Positions 1-9,310 of a stretch of DNA of 61,896 nucleotides are shown piece by piece. Source of the DNA: UBA8514 sp050251415. GTDB taxonomy: Bacteria > Bacillota > Clostridia > Lachnospirales > Anaerotignaceae. The notes beneath the pieces were generated by a model. That model did not search any database. It was not told the DNA's origin and was given only the letters and a program-made list of their open reading frames with translations. How positions within the stretch are numbered: the first letter of the stretch is position 1; each line of letters opens with the position of its first letter. The stretch is from positions 1 through 61,896 of the forward strand of contig JBFWMT010000004.1 in the NCBI GenBank assembly GCA_050251415.1. The letters are read 5' to 3'. The translations under genes and the position numbers were made by a program.

Positions 1-57
1 AGGCATTAGAATGAAGGGAGTGGCGGTAAAAACTACTTTAATAGGAGGATTTTAACT

Positions 58-786
58 ATGAAAAATTTTAAAAGCGCAGCAATGGGTTTTGTTGCAGGAG
101 CATTATGTATGGTATCCGTTACAGCGTTTGCGGCATACAGCGACGTAACAGCAAAATTATTTAACGACGTAACATTCAAATTTGATGGGGTGGCTACAGC
201 ATCACCATCAGACCAACCGGTGCTTAACTACAACGGATATGCTTATGTACCAATAAGATACGTTTCGGATAACCTTGGGGCAACAATTGACTATGATATT
301 GCTACACGTGTTATTGACATCCAGTCTGACAAAAAAACATACGTTAAAGAAGTTGAAGTTGAAAAAATTGTGTATGTTGAAAAAGGCTCTGATGAGGCGG
401 AAACAATAAACACATATGAAACTTTACCAGTAAAGAGCAAAAAGAACAAGCATACTGTAGAAATTACAGGCGTTTCACGTGATACATATGATAGAAACAC
501 AAAGATTTTTGTTGACTTGGAAAATGACAGCGAAGCTGGGGTTCAGCTTGTTCCAAGTAAAGCAACGCTAGTTGTTGATGGAGAAGAAGTTAATGCAAGT
601 GTACTTGTAAATAAATGGGATAATGGGTGGTCAACAAGCGATATTAATTATGATGAATCCTACGAAGGTTTCCTTTTGTTTGATCTTCTTGATGAAGAGT
701 GGACTAATGCAGACTTAACTGTTACTCTTAGAGAACAAGGCGGTACAGAGGAAGAGGTTCACACTTTCCATTTTAAAAGAACTTAA
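58..786 (+). CDS. Secreted protein with copper-amine-oxidase-N-like (stalk) domain
   Basis: A 242-residue exported protein. The first 25 residues are a typical signal peptide (basic start, hydrophobic core, cleavage likely after AFA). Residues about 55-90 contain VPIRYVSDNLGA followed by a short beta-rich segment, the pattern of the copper-amine-oxidase N-terminal-like domain used in clostridial surface proteins as a stalk or attachment module. No copper ligands or catalytic part are present, so it is not an amine oxidase. A charged linker (about 95-125) leads to a C-terminal beta-rich part that I do not recognise. The start is set by AGGAGG at 43-48. It lies 19 bases upstream of another secreted-protein gene and probably shares a transcript with it. 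Function is unknown; a cell-surface role is inferred. Confidence 0.75.
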   Translation: MKNFKSAAMGFVAGALCMVSVTAFAAYSDVTAKLFNDVTFKFDGVATASPSDQPVLNYNGYAYVPIRYVSDNLGATIDYDIATRVIDIQSDKKTYVKEVEVEKIVYVEKGSDEAETINTYETLPVKSKKNKHTVEITGVSRDTYDRNTKIFVDLENDSEAGVQLVPSKATLVVDGEEVNASVLVNKWDNGWSTSDINYDESYEGFLLFDLLDEEWTNADLTVTLREQGGTEEEVHTFHFKRT

Positions 787-805
787 AGAATAAGGAGCGT
801 TATAA

Positions 806-1939
806 ATGAAATATAGAAAAATTTTAGCCATAGCAATGGCAGTTTCTGTTGTTTTGGCAAGTCCGGTTTTTGCCGCTGCAGCGACTGGAAGAACAACCAA
901 AACGGCTACCGTTGCAGAAACAGAAAAAAAGATTTATACATACGATGAGGTGCTAGCAAAGTCAATTGCAAATTCAACAGCACTTACTTTGTCTGACTTA
1001 ACAATGGAGCTTAACGATAAGAAGGCTACCTATGCATCCCAAAGCCTTGGAGGTCTTGTGCATCCCCAACTTGTTAATCAATATTCACAGATAGACTCCT
1101 ACGATGAGCTTATGAATATTAATTCATTAGGTGCAAGCACAAAAAGTGAACGTTACGCAAAAGAGGCAACAAAAATAGGTATAGAAAGCGCTGTTAGAGA
1201 GGCAATGAGCACAATTGTTACCGACGAAGCGGCATTGAAGCTTAAAGACGATACGCTTGCTGTTTATAACGAGAAGTATAAGGTGGCTAAGCTTAAAAAC
1301 AGCCTTGGTATGGCTACCGAAACAGACGTTACAAATGCACAGGCAGAAGTGGAAACCTATGAAGCATCTGTTGAAACAACCAAGCAGGAACTTAGCAATG
1401 CTTACACAACCCTTGCAAGGCTTATGGGTGTAAGTGATACAAATTTTGCCGTTGAGTATGAAGTGGAATACACCCCATATGTGCTTAATGGAGAGTTGAG
1501 CGCATACATTGCAAAAAGTAATTCTATAAATCCAGATTTGCAAAGAGCAAGGGTTTCATTAGAAACGATTATTGCAAACAAGAACTTTACACTTATGAAT
1601 GATACAACACCTTATGGTTCAGACAATATAAATTACACTATAAGCAGTGCCCAAATTACATTAAAAAATACTGAGGACACGCTAAAAAGTGCAATTGAAA
1701 ACACTTACAAAAGTATGATTAAAACTGAAGGGGACATTAAAAGTACTGAAACTAGCCTTGAAACAGCAAAGACTGCACTTGAAATTGCAGAGCTTAATCT
1801 AAGCTTAGGGCGTGGTACTCAGCTTGCTGTGGATGAAGCAAAGGTAAATGTGCAAACAATAGAAAATACAATTGAAGCTTTAAAATATAGCCATGATAAT
1901 ATGAAGTTTGGTTTTGAAAACCCATGCACAATTGGATAA
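806..1939 (+). CDS. Secreted TolC-family-like coiled-coil protein
   Basis: A 377-residue protein with a signal peptide (about residues 1-25) and long helices rich in Ala, Glu, Lys, Thr and Asn. The segment around residues 155-215 (KLKNSLGMATETDVTNAQ, then a long helix ending ARLMGV) has the register of outer-membrane efflux (TolC/OEP) repeats, and a second similar pair of helices occurs around 290-360 (LNLSLGRGTQLAVDEAKVN). In diderm bacteria this family makes efflux channels. The rest of the window points to a monoderm Firmicute, where such proteins are secreted or surface-bound with no known pore role. It follows the preceding stalk-domain gene closely (GGAG Shine-Dalgarno) and ends at a strong terminator. 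Family call moderately sure; function unknown. Confidence 0.6.
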   Translation: MKYRKILAIAMAVSVVLASPVFAAAATGRTTKTATVAETEKKIYTYDEVLAKSIANSTALTLSDLTMELNDKKATYASQSLGGLVHPQLVNQYSQIDSYDELMNINSLGASTKSERYAKEATKIGIESAVREAMSTIVTDEAALKLKDDTLAVYNEKYKVAKLKNSLGMATETDVTNAQAEVETYEASVETTKQELSNAYTTLARLMGVSDTNFAVEYEVEYTPYVLNGELSAYIAKSNSINPDLQRARVSLETIIANKNFTLMNDTTPYGSDNINYTISSAQITLKNTEDTLKSAIENTYKSMIKTEGDIKSTETSLETAKTALEIAELNLSLGRGTQLAVDEAKVNVQTIENTIEALKYSHDNMKFGFENPCTIG

Positions 1940-1953
1940 AATGAATCAACATA

Positions 1954-1985
1954 ATAGACAGAGCTTTGCGCTCTGTCTATTTTTA
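1954..1985 (+). terminator. Rho-independent terminator after the TolC-like gene
   Basis: A perfect 10-bp stem (ATAGACAGAG paired with CTCTGTCTAT) with a 7-base loop and a following T-run. It ends the transcript of the first two genes. Confidence 0.85.
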
Positions 1986-2048
1986 TACTTAAATACGAAA
2001 AAAGGTAAATAAAATCAATATATGTAACAAATTTGTAACATTAACCAC

Positions 2049-2077
2049 TTGAAAAAAAATAATTTGTAATATATAAT
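2049..2077 (+). promoter_or_regulatory. SigA-type promoter P1 of the S-layer-like gene
   Basis: TTGAAA, a 17-base spacer, then TATAAT. Expected transcription start is near 2084, giving a leader of about 270 nt. Confidence 0.55.
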
Positions 2078-2224
2078 AACAAAAGCATTCGCATGGACTA
2101 CATATTTTTTGTGTAAGGGGTAAGCCCTGAGGCATTTTGAATGAGGTTATATTGCTTAGTAGCGGAGCTAATATTACTAATATTTCACTAGTGTTACAGT
2201 AAGATTACACTTCGCCTTAAAGTA

Positions 2225-2253
2225 TTGACGGTAAACATGAGGGGTGCTATAAT
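2225..2253 (+). promoter_or_regulatory. SigA-type promoter P2 of the S-layer-like gene
   Basis: TTGACG, a 17-base spacer, then TATAAT: near consensus and the best promoter in this gap. Expected start near 2260, about 100 bases before the start codon. Confidence 0.7.
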
Positions 2254-2357
2254 TCAGTTTGTATTAAAGAAGTTGTGCTTCAAGCACCAATAGGTACAAG
2301 AAGAAAAGCTTCTAAGATGGCAAACAAAAAAACAAAATACAAGGAGGAAAACAAACA

Positions 2358-4634
2358 ATGAAAAAGAAAATCGCTTTATTGTTGTCAGCTATTATGGTTG
2401 TTGGTATGATTCCAGCTACTGCATTTGCTACAACAACAAACACAGTAAGTAAAATTATTACAGGCAGCGAGGATGGTTTAACTTACACAATCGCTGGCAC
2501 AACTGCTGTAGATAGTGACATGGATACAGCGCCAATATTCAAGATTACTGACAAAGACCTTAATGATGTAGGTGCTACAACAAGTATCACATTCAAGGCA
2601 ACATTAACAAATGCTGATTTTAGCTTTGTTGAGGACGCTGCGGACAAAACGAACGGTGTGATCGACTTTAAATATGATGGTATGGACATTTCTGTTGACA
2701 TGTTGTCAGACAATATGGCAATGATTACAGCTCAGATTAATAAAGTTGATTATGATGATTACACAATGAAGTTCCCAATCGCTGCTGAATTAACAGATGA
2801 TGGTGATGCAACAATCACAATCGATGCAATGGATTCTATTATTACATCAGGAACTTACAAGTTTGCTAATGTAGTTTCAGGTGCAACATCAACAACAATT
2901 GAGAAAAAAGTTGATGTATCAGAAGCAGGCAAGGAAATCAAACCTATTATTATTACTGAAACAGCAAAAGGCTCTATGGATTATGACAGCAAGGGTCTTA
3001 AGCTGAAAGTTTCAAACGGCTTTACTTTTGCTGAAGGCAATGCAACTAAAGCAACAGCAAAGGTTTATGCTGGTGCTGGTGCTGCTGCAGTAACTACTAC
3101 AAAGGTTACAGTTGATGAAGAGGAAATGTACATCTACCTTTCTGACTTTAGTGGCGCAACAGGTGCTATGACAATTTCTATTACTGGTGTTACAATTGAG
3201 TATGATGAAGATGACGTAGAAGTAGGCGACATAGCTGAAATCACTATTTCAGGTTACGACATGACTAAAGCAACTATTGAAGTTGGCGTAGCTAAAACTT
3301 TTGGTGTAGATTTTACAGCTGAAAGCAAAACTCTTCCTGTTTTCTACTCAGGTCGTAGAGATGCTGAAGTAGATTCACTTAAAGTAACAATGGAAGAAGT
3401 AATTTCAAATTCTTGGTTAGAAAACAGAAAAACAACAATTACTTTCCCAGAAGGCGTTAAAATCATTAGTGTTACACCTTCAGTTGAAGGTGGTGGCGTT
3501 GTAGCAGATTACAACGTTGAAAACAACGAATTAACAATTGAAGAAGTAACAAAAACAGGAGACGCTGAAATTGAATTTGAGTTCCAGCTTTCAATTGCTC
3601 CAGACTTCACAGGTGACATCACAGCAACTCTTGGTGGTTCAGGTGTTGAAGAAGATGTTGAGGCAGTTATTGGTACAGCAGTAGCACCTGTTACTGTTGA
3701 AGCTGACAGCAACCCAGTATCAATTGACTACAGAAATGTAGCAATTGGCGACATCATTATTACAGAAGCTTACGCTGGTGCATTAGAAAAAGATAAGACA
3801 CTTACACTTAAGTTAGAAGATAACTACCTCGATTTCGATGGTACACCAACTGTTGAAGTAGTAGAAGGTGATATCAAGATTGAAGATGTTGATACAAGTG
3901 AAGGTTTACTTCAAATTGAAATTGACTCAGCTTCAAGCAAAGCTCCTGCAGTTCTTAAAGTAACAGGTGTTGAGCTTTACCTTGACAGAACTATCCCTGC
4001 TGGTAGCTATGCATTACAGTTAACTGCTGGCGAGACATATTCTGACGGCAAGAGTGAGTTAGTAGCTGGTACCTATGGTACAGAAAACTACGATGCTTTT
4101 GATGAAAGTGAAGACGCTTTCTTCCAGAATTCAGCAACAAAAGGCGATGATTACAAGAAAACAACATTATTTGACACAAGAAGCATTACAGTACTTGATG
4201 ATTATGTTGAAGTAGTAACAGCTGGTCGTGACCAGGGTGACGATACATTCACAACAACAATCTCTGTAGCAATCGGTGCAGACAAACTTGTTGCTGGAAC
4301 ATCAGAAATCGCTCTTGATGTACCTGCTTACATTGCTAATGGCTACACAATGCTTCCAGTACGTGCTATAACAGAAGCTTTATCATCAGTTGCTATCGTA
4401 AGATGGGATGATGCTACAGATACTGTTACAATCACATTTGGTTCACGTGTAATCAGCATGACAGTTGGTTCAAAAACAATGAACATCAACGGTGTTGCAG
4501 TTCAGATGCAGGCATCTTGTGAAATCACAGATAGCAGAGCATTTATTCCACTTCGTGACCTTGGTTACGCTCTTGGCTTAAATGACAACAAGATCACTTG
4601 GGATGACGCAACAAAGACAGCTACATTAAACTAA
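2358..4634 (+). CDS. Probable S-layer-like surface protein with C-terminal stalk domain
   Basis: A 758-residue exported protein: signal peptide (residues 1-24, ending TAFA), then about 620 residues of Thr-, Val-, Asp- and Glu-rich beta-type sequence with almost no Cys, then a C-terminal copper-amine-oxidase-N-like domain (MLPVRAITEALSS at about 672-684 and FIPLRDLGYALGLN at about 730-743). That domain is known as a surface attachment or stalk module in Clostridia. Codon choice is restricted (ACA, GTT, GAA, CTT dominate), as in the nifJ gene, which suggests very high expression. Two tandem promoters, an AAGGAGG site and a strong terminator fit a major structural protein. S-layer identity is inferred from size, composition and expression signals; an adhesin is the alternative. 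Confidence 0.7.
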   Translation: MKKKIALLLSAIMVVGMIPATAFATTTNTVSKIITGSEDGLTYTIAGTTAVDSDMDTAPIFKITDKDLNDVGATTSITFKATLTNADFSFVEDAADKTNGVIDFKYDGMDISVDMLSDNMAMITAQINKVDYDDYTMKFPIAAELTDDGDATITIDAMDSIITSGTYKFANVVSGATSTTIEKKVDVSEAGKEIKPIIITETAKGSMDYDSKGLKLKVSNGFTFAEGNATKATAKVYAGAGAAAVTTTKVTVDEEEMYIYLSDFSGATGAMTISITGVTIEYDEDDVEVGDIAEITISGYDMTKATIEVGVAKTFGVDFTAESKTLPVFYSGRRDAEVDSLKVTMEEVISNSWLENRKTTITFPEGVKIISVTPSVEGGGVVADYNVENNELTIEEVTKTGDAEIEFEFQLSIAPDFTGDITATLGGSGVEEDVEAVIGTAVAPVTVEADSNPVSIDYRNVAIGDIIITEAYAGALEKDKTLTLKLEDNYLDFDGTPTVEVVEGDIKIEDVDTSEGLLQIEIDSASSKAPAVLKVTGVELYLDRTIPAGSYALQLTAGETYSDGKSELVAGTYGTENYDAFDESEDAFFQNSATKGDDYKKTTLFDTRSITVLDDYVEVVTAGRDQGDDTFTTTISVAIGADKLVAGTSEIALDVPAYIANGYTMLPVRAITEALSSVAIVRWDDATDTVTITFGSRVISMTVGSKTMNINGVAVQMQASCEITDSRAFIPLRDLGYALGLNDNKITWDDATKTATLN

Positions 4635-4677
4635 TTTATAATTAATTTAATAGTTGTTTAACTCTTAGTGAGTTAAA

Positions 4678-4707
4678 GGGTGAGAACTTAGTTCTCACCC
4701 TTTTTTT
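4678..4707 (+). terminator. Strong rho-independent terminator after the S-layer-like gene
   Basis: A perfect 10-bp stem (GGGTGAGAAC with GTTCTCACCC), a 3-base loop and seven T. It separates the surface-protein gene from the germination operon. Confidence 0.9.
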
Positions 4708-4752
4708 GTATAAAAAACCACATGTAAGTAAAAACTTATGTAGGGTGATGAT

Positions 4753-6225
4753 ATGCAAAATTTATATTCAAATTTAGATAAGAATATAGCAGAAATTAAA
4801 AATACCTTTAAAGACGCAGGTGACATTGTTTTCCGAGATTTTTATGCGGGCAGTATGCGCCTTTTTATGGTGTATGCAGATAATATCGTAGATGGTTATG
4901 CCATTAACGAAAGTATTTTAACAAGCATTATGCTGCTAGGCAGTGAGCAACCAACAACACTGGCTTTTCAGCTTAAATCTATTGCGGTAGGCGAGGTTGC
5001 ACAGGTAACTACATTTAAAGAAGTTTATGATGCAGTACTTCTTGGTGACACCATTTTGTTTAGCGAAAATGATAATGGCGCTGTGCAAATATCCACAAAG
5101 GGGTGGCCTTCTAGGGGGATACCAGCAGTAGAATCAGAAGTGACACTGTTTGGGCCTAAGGATGCTTTTACAGAGGTGGCAAGTACCAACATAGTGCTTA
5201 TACGCAGAAGAATTAGGGATACTCGCCTAAAGGTTAAGCGTATGAAAATAGGCACCCGTTCCAAAACAGACATTGCTGTTATGTATATGCAGGATATAGT
5301 TCGTAACGAAATATTAGAGGAAACCCTAAAAAGATTAGCTGAAATAGATACGGATGCAATTATTGACAGTGGTTATTTACAACAGTTTATTGAAGGCAGC
5401 TTTCTTTCTCCATTTCCACAACTGCAGCTTACGGAGAGACCTGATAAAACCGCATCGGCAATATATGAGGGCAGGATAGCAATACTTGTAGATAATTCGC
5501 CTTTTGTTATACTTGTACCGGCAACACTTAATGTATTTTTTCAAGCCGCCGATGATTACTACCAACAATGGCAAATGATGAGTTTTCTTCGCCTTTTGCG
5601 TTTTATTGGTGCGGTAGCGGCAGTAACTTTACCAGGACTATATATAGCAATGGTGGTATTTCATCCTAACTTAATACCAACACCTTTGGCACTGAAAATT
5701 GCAGGGGGGAGGGCAAATGTACCTTTTCCAACCATTGTAGAGGTTCTTATAATGGAACTTGCCTTTGAACTTCTTCGTGAAGCAGGGCTAAGACTTCCGT
5801 CACCTGCAAGCAGTACAATTGGCATAGTTGGAGGTATTGTTATTGGTCAGGCGGCGGTAGACGCAGGGATTGTTGGGCCTATGGTTGTTATTATTGCGGC
5901 GCTTACGGGCATATGCAGTTTTGCAATACCAAATGTGGCACTGGTTAACGCTGTAAGGCTAATAAAATATCTAATTATTTTGCTTTCCTCTTGCTTTGGC
6001 CTTCTGGGATTTTGGCTTGGAATTTTGTTAGTTTTATGCCATCTTTCAGCATTAAGCAGTTTTGGAATACCATATTTATTCCCATTTTGCAGTGGATCAG
6101 TAAATAGCTATTCAGATTTAAAGGATAGCTTAATCAGAGTTCCAATTGTATTCATGAAAAAAAGGCCTATATTTGCAGATAAAAATTCGGTAACCCGACT
6201 TAATCGCAAAAAGGGGGAAAAATAA
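4753..6225 (+). CDS. gerKA: Spore germination receptor A subunit (GerA/GerKA family)
   Basis: A 490-residue protein of the GerA family, the largest subunit of the nutrient germinant receptor in the spore inner membrane. The soluble N-terminal half has the family features GSMRLFMVYADNIVDGYAINE, and MKIGTRSKTDIAVMYMQDIV and EGRIAILVDNSPFVILVPA; the C-terminal half has several membrane segments from about residue 280 with FPTIVEVLIMELAFELLREA and PSPASSTIGIVGGIVIGQAA. Length matches the family. The stop codon overlaps the start of the B subunit by one base, giving a standard A-B-C operon with spoIIR downstream. Germinant receptors are normally made in the forespore under SigG; I could not place a clear SigG promoter. 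The gerKA symbol follows family resemblance, and the germinant is unknown. Confidence 0.93.
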   Translation: MQNLYSNLDKNIAEIKNTFKDAGDIVFRDFYAGSMRLFMVYADNIVDGYAINESILTSIMLLGSEQPTTLAFQLKSIAVGEVAQVTTFKEVYDAVLLGDTILFSENDNGAVQISTKGWPSRGIPAVESEVTLFGPKDAFTEVASTNIVLIRRRIRDTRLKVKRMKIGTRSKTDIAVMYMQDIVRNEILEETLKRLAEIDTDAIIDSGYLQQFIEGSFLSPFPQLQLTERPDKTASAIYEGRIAILVDNSPFVILVPATLNVFFQAADDYYQQWQMMSFLRLLRFIGAVAAVTLPGLYIAMVVFHPNLIPTPLALKIAGGRANVPFPTIVEVLIMELAFELLREAGLRLPSPASSTIGIVGGIVIGQAAVDAGIVGPMVVIIAALTGICSFAIPNVALVNAVRLIKYLIILLSSCFGLLGFWLGILLVLCHLSALSSFGIPYLFPFCSGSVNSYSDLKDSLIRVPIVFMKKRPIFADKNSVTRLNRKKGEK

Positions 6226-7274
6226 TGGAGAGCAAAAGCAAAATATCCGTAAGGCAGATTCAAGCATTGGCAATTGTAGATATATTTGGCATATCGGCCA
6301 TATCTTTACCATTGGGCGTGTGTTTGAAGGCGGAACAAATGGGGTGGGTGTGGGTGCTTGCGGGGGCCCTAGGGGTTATCGCATTAGCGTGTATTGCGTT
6401 AAGTATAAAAAATTCAGATAAATTGATGTTATCAACACCAGTTGGGGTAGTGGTAAGCATTATAATTTGTGGGAAAATATTGCTTACAACAGGGCTCTGG
6501 CTGCGTATTTTTTCGGAAACAATAAATGTACTGTTATTGCCAAAGACTCCGCCTGTGCTTATTTCAACACTGCTTACTTTGTTATGCTTGTACATTGCAG
6601 TAAAAGGCATAGAGGCAAGGGCAAGGATGGCAGAAATAATATTTGTTGGCATGGTATTTATTTTAGTAACTATATTTGCACTTACATCAACCAATATTGA
6701 TTTTTATAAGCTGTTACCTATAACTACAAAGGGTGGAATGAGTGCCACAACATATGCTTTTTCATCTGCATTTGGCATAGAGTTTCTGCTTTATATAAAA
6801 CCATATTTAAACACAAACAAAAAGATTGCGAAAAGCATGGCAACCTCGGGGCTGTTTATTGCATTAACGTTGTCACTAATAACAGCACTTACTTTAGGGG
6901 TATTTGGTGCAGATGGTGTAATAAGAAGGCGATGGGCAGTTTTGCAGATAATGGATACAATAGATTTTCCACTTATGCTTTTGGAACGGCAGGACTTACT
7001 AATGACAGGTTTTTGGATTTCATCCGCATTTGCATTTATTAATGCAGGAGTATTTTATTCTGGTCTGATTCTTTCCGAAACGGCGTTAAAAAAAAGGTGC
7101 GATAAACTGCTTTATTTTATTGTTGCCATAATAATTGTTGCAGTTTCTGCTTTACCAGGAGACATAACCGCGGCAACTGACCTTATGGAGAAATCAAAGG
7201 TGCTCAATTTGGGCACATATGCCGTTATAGTATTACTGTTTCTAGCAGATAGGATGGTGAAAAAGGTTGAATAA
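6225..7274 (+). CDS. gerKB: Spore germination receptor B subunit (GerB/GerKB permease-like)
   Basis: A 349-residue integral membrane protein with about ten hydrophobic segments, of the spore-germination permease family within the APC superfamily. It starts with ISVRQIQALAIVDIFGISA, the usual N-terminal permease signature region. In characterised receptors this subunit helps bind the germinant. It overlaps the A subunit by one base (TAATG) and the C subunit by eight, implying translational coupling. Confidence 0.92.
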   Translation: MESKSKISVRQIQALAIVDIFGISAISLPLGVCLKAEQMGWVWVLAGALGVIALACIALSIKNSDKLMLSTPVGVVVSIIICGKILLTTGLWLRIFSETINVLLLPKTPPVLISTLLTLLCLYIAVKGIEARARMAEIIFVGMVFILVTIFALTSTNIDFYKLLPITTKGGMSATTYAFSSAFGIEFLLYIKPYLNTNKKIAKSMATSGLFIALTLSLITALTLGVFGADGVIRRRWAVLQIMDTIDFPLMLLERQDLLMTGFWISSAFAFINAGVFYSGLILSETALKKRCDKLLYFIVAIIIVAVSALPGDITAATDLMEKSKVLNLGTYAVIVLLFLADRMVKKVE

Positions 7275-8340
7275 AAACATAATTATTCTTGTTATATTTT
7301 GTTCTGTATTATTAGGAGGGTGTTACGACAGCAAGGAAATTGATGAAAGAAACTTTGTTATTTCCGTAGGAATAGACAAGGGTGACAACGAGAAAATTGA
7401 GGTAGCCCTGGGCATTGCAAAGCCAGATACAAAAAGTGAAAGTAGTGTTGCGGAGGAGATAAAAACAATTGAGGGCGACACATTTGCACAGGCAGTAAAG
7501 CTCACATCCTCAACTGATAGCCAGAGCATGTATTTTGGGCATACAAAAAACATTGTATTTGGCAGTGAAGTGTTAAAAGATGTCGATGCTATGGAAGAAA
7601 TACTTGACACTATGGTAAGAAATAATGATTTCAGCCTGAAAATGATTATGCTTTCATCAAAGGGGAATGCTAAAGACTGTATTGAGTTAGTAGAAAAAAG
7701 TGACAACGGTGAGGGCTTATATATTTGGGATTTTTATAAAAACAATGCAAATGAAACAGAGGCAACTACAAGGCTAGAGCTTAAGGATATGGAGGAGAGC
7801 TTTCGTCTGGGTAACAGTGTGGTTATTCCTATTATAAGTGTAGAGGGAGAAAAGATTGTAATAGGTGGTGGGGCTGTGGCGGGCAAAGACGGTCTTATTG
7901 GTTATTTGGATGAGAGTGAAATGGAGGGTTATTTGTGGGTTGCAGAAAACTGCACAGGTCATATGGTTCAACCAAATTCAGGAGATCAGCTTATACCTAT
8001 TGCCATATCAAAAAGCGACTGCAAAGTGGACTTTAACGATGATGATCAGCTTATCTGCAATATTAAAATTGATGTAAGAGCAAATGTGGAGGGTCATAGC
8101 AAAAATTATAGCACAGAGGATGTACAAAAGGCGCTGGAAAGTGTTATAAAACACCAAATTTCTGATACAATTAATAAAGCACAAGTTGATTATAAAGCAG
8201 ATATTTTTGGCTTGACTGAAAAAATAAGGAAAAAAAATGAGGATTTATACAATAAGTATGGCAAAGAAGAATGTTTTAGTGTTATGGAATTTAATGTTGA
8301 GGTAAATGCAAAAATTACTGGCACAGGGGTTATAAGTTGA
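7267..8340 (+). CDS. gerKC: Spore germination receptor C subunit (GerC/GerKC lipoprotein)
   Basis: A 357-residue Ger(x)C family lipoprotein. A short hydrophobic leader ends in the lipobox LLGGC (Cys at about residue 19), followed by the family opening YDSKEIDERNFVISVGIDK. The C-terminal third (about 240-357) is the conserved GerC domain. The start is a TTG inside the end of the B subunit gene, chosen because it directly precedes the leader. The protein anchors to the outer face of the spore inner membrane and completes the A-B-C receptor. Confidence 0.92.
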   Translation: MNKNIIILVIFCSVLLGGCYDSKEIDERNFVISVGIDKGDNEKIEVALGIAKPDTKSESSVAEEIKTIEGDTFAQAVKLTSSTDSQSMYFGHTKNIVFGSEVLKDVDAMEEILDTMVRNNDFSLKMIMLSSKGNAKDCIELVEKSDNGEGLYIWDFYKNNANETEATTRLELKDMEESFRLGNSVVIPIISVEGEKIVIGGGAVAGKDGLIGYLDESEMEGYLWVAENCTGHMVQPNSGDQLIPIAISKSDCKVDFNDDDQLICNIKIDVRANVEGHSKNYSTEDVQKALESVIKHQISDTINKAQVDYKADIFGLTEKIRKKNEDLYNKYGKEECFSVMEFNVEVNAKITGTGVIS

Positions 8341-8373
8341 AATTTGTGGCTATAATTACACTGGGTGATGAAA

Positions 8374-9054
8374 ATGAATATAATTAAACTTGGTATAAAT
8401 CAAATTAAAAAAGACAAAAAAATATTGCTGATGTCATTTGTGTTGGCATTCATTGCAACAATAGTTTTTGGGGTAGTAGCGACTGCCCAGTATTCCGATA
8501 AAATTCAAGGTGGAATAAGCAGCAGTGTTATTCGGTTTCACTGTTTAGCAAACAGCAACAGTACAGCTGACCAAACTCTTAAACTGGAGGTTAGGGATAG
8601 GGTTTTGGCGGAAATAGAACCGATGGTAAGCCAAAGTAAATCTAAAGAGGAAACAGTTGAAATATTACAGAAAAGCATTAACCTAATGAGACAGGCAGCG
8701 TTGGAAACGATTGAAGAAAATGGCAAAGACTATGATGTAAGGGTTAGCCTTGAAAATTGCAGTTTTCCGATGAAAAAGTATGGGGACACGGTTTTCCCAG
8801 CAGGTGATTATGATGCACTTAGGGTGGAAATAGGAGAGGCTAAGGGAAAGAATTTTTGGTGTGTGGTTTATCCACCATTATGTTTTGTAGATGAAGGTTG
8901 TGAACAGCTTGATGATGGAACAAAAGGGGAACTTAAGAATATTTTAACCCAGGAAGAATATAGTATAATATTGGCAGCGGAAAACGACGAAGAGATAGTA
9001 CCTGAAATTAAGTTTAAGGTAGTTGAGTGGTGGCAGGAAAGAAAAGCAAAATAG
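8374..9054 (+). CDS. spoIIR: Stage II sporulation protein R (SpoIIR)
   Basis: About 226 residues with one N-terminal membrane segment (about 18-37) and the conserved SpoIIR region: IRFHCLANSNSTADQTLKLE, VRDRVL, then GDTVFPAGDYDALRVEIGEA and NFWCVVYPPLCF. SpoIIR is made in the forespore and signals across the septum so that SpoIIGA processes pro-SigE in the mother cell. The ATG at 8374 was chosen because GGGTG at 8363-8367 is 6 bases upstream; GTG 8365 and ATG 8368 are alternatives. It lies 33 bases after gerKC. I see no separate terminator between them, so partial co-transcription is possible, although SpoIIR needs early SigF expression. Confidence 0.93.
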   Translation: MNIIKLGINQIKKDKKILLMSFVLAFIATIVFGVVATAQYSDKIQGGISSSVIRFHCLANSNSTADQTLKLEVRDRVLAEIEPMVSQSKSKEETVEILQKSINLMRQAALETIEENGKDYDVRVSLENCSFPMKKYGDTVFPAGDYDALRVEIGEAKGKNFWCVVYPPLCFVDEGCEQLDDGTKGELKNILTQEEYSIILAAENDEEIVPEIKFKVVEWWQERKAK

Positions 9055-9183
9055 AGAAAAATTGAGATTTAGTAAGGTTATAGACTGGCTGTGTGGATTC
9101 GTATGAGAAAAACAAATATTGGCCAAACTAATAAAAACAATTGAAGGATATAATTTGTAAAAACTAAATAAGTATAATCAAAG

Positions 9184-9216
9184 CCTTGTTTGCAGTAATG
9201 TTCTCAAGGTTTTTTG
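9184..9216 (+). terminator. Weak hairpin with T-run upstream of ddl
   Basis: A short stem (CCTTG with CAAGG) followed by six T. It may end spoIIR transcription, but the stem is only 5-7 bp. Confidence 0.35.
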
Positions 9217-9310
9217 CGTTGTACAAACATTTGTATTGTCAACTAAGGGTAATAAGAATATAATGGTAGTATTAGCGGGTTTTATACCCTTAGGAAAAGA
9301 GGGAGCAAAT

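Larger units (their letters stand above)
1986..2357 (+). other. Long leader region of the S-layer-like gene
   Basis: This 370-base gap has no convincing coding frame. It carries two SigA-type promoters (annotated separately). Between the second promoter and the start codon are small hairpins such as GTGCTTCAAGCAC and AGAAG/CTTCT, of the kind that stabilise abundant mRNAs. The upstream promoter would give a leader of about 270 nt. I compared the leader with common riboswitch cores (c-di-GMP, TPP, SAM) and saw no match. Confidence 0.5.

Noticed and set aside
58..786. Copper amine oxidase enzyme
   Set aside because: Only the N-terminal-like stalk module is present; there is no catalytic domain or topaquinone site.
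1986..2357. Riboswitch in the long S-layer leader
   Set aside because: Compared by eye with c-di-GMP, SAM and TPP cores without a match; only small stabilising-type hairpins found.
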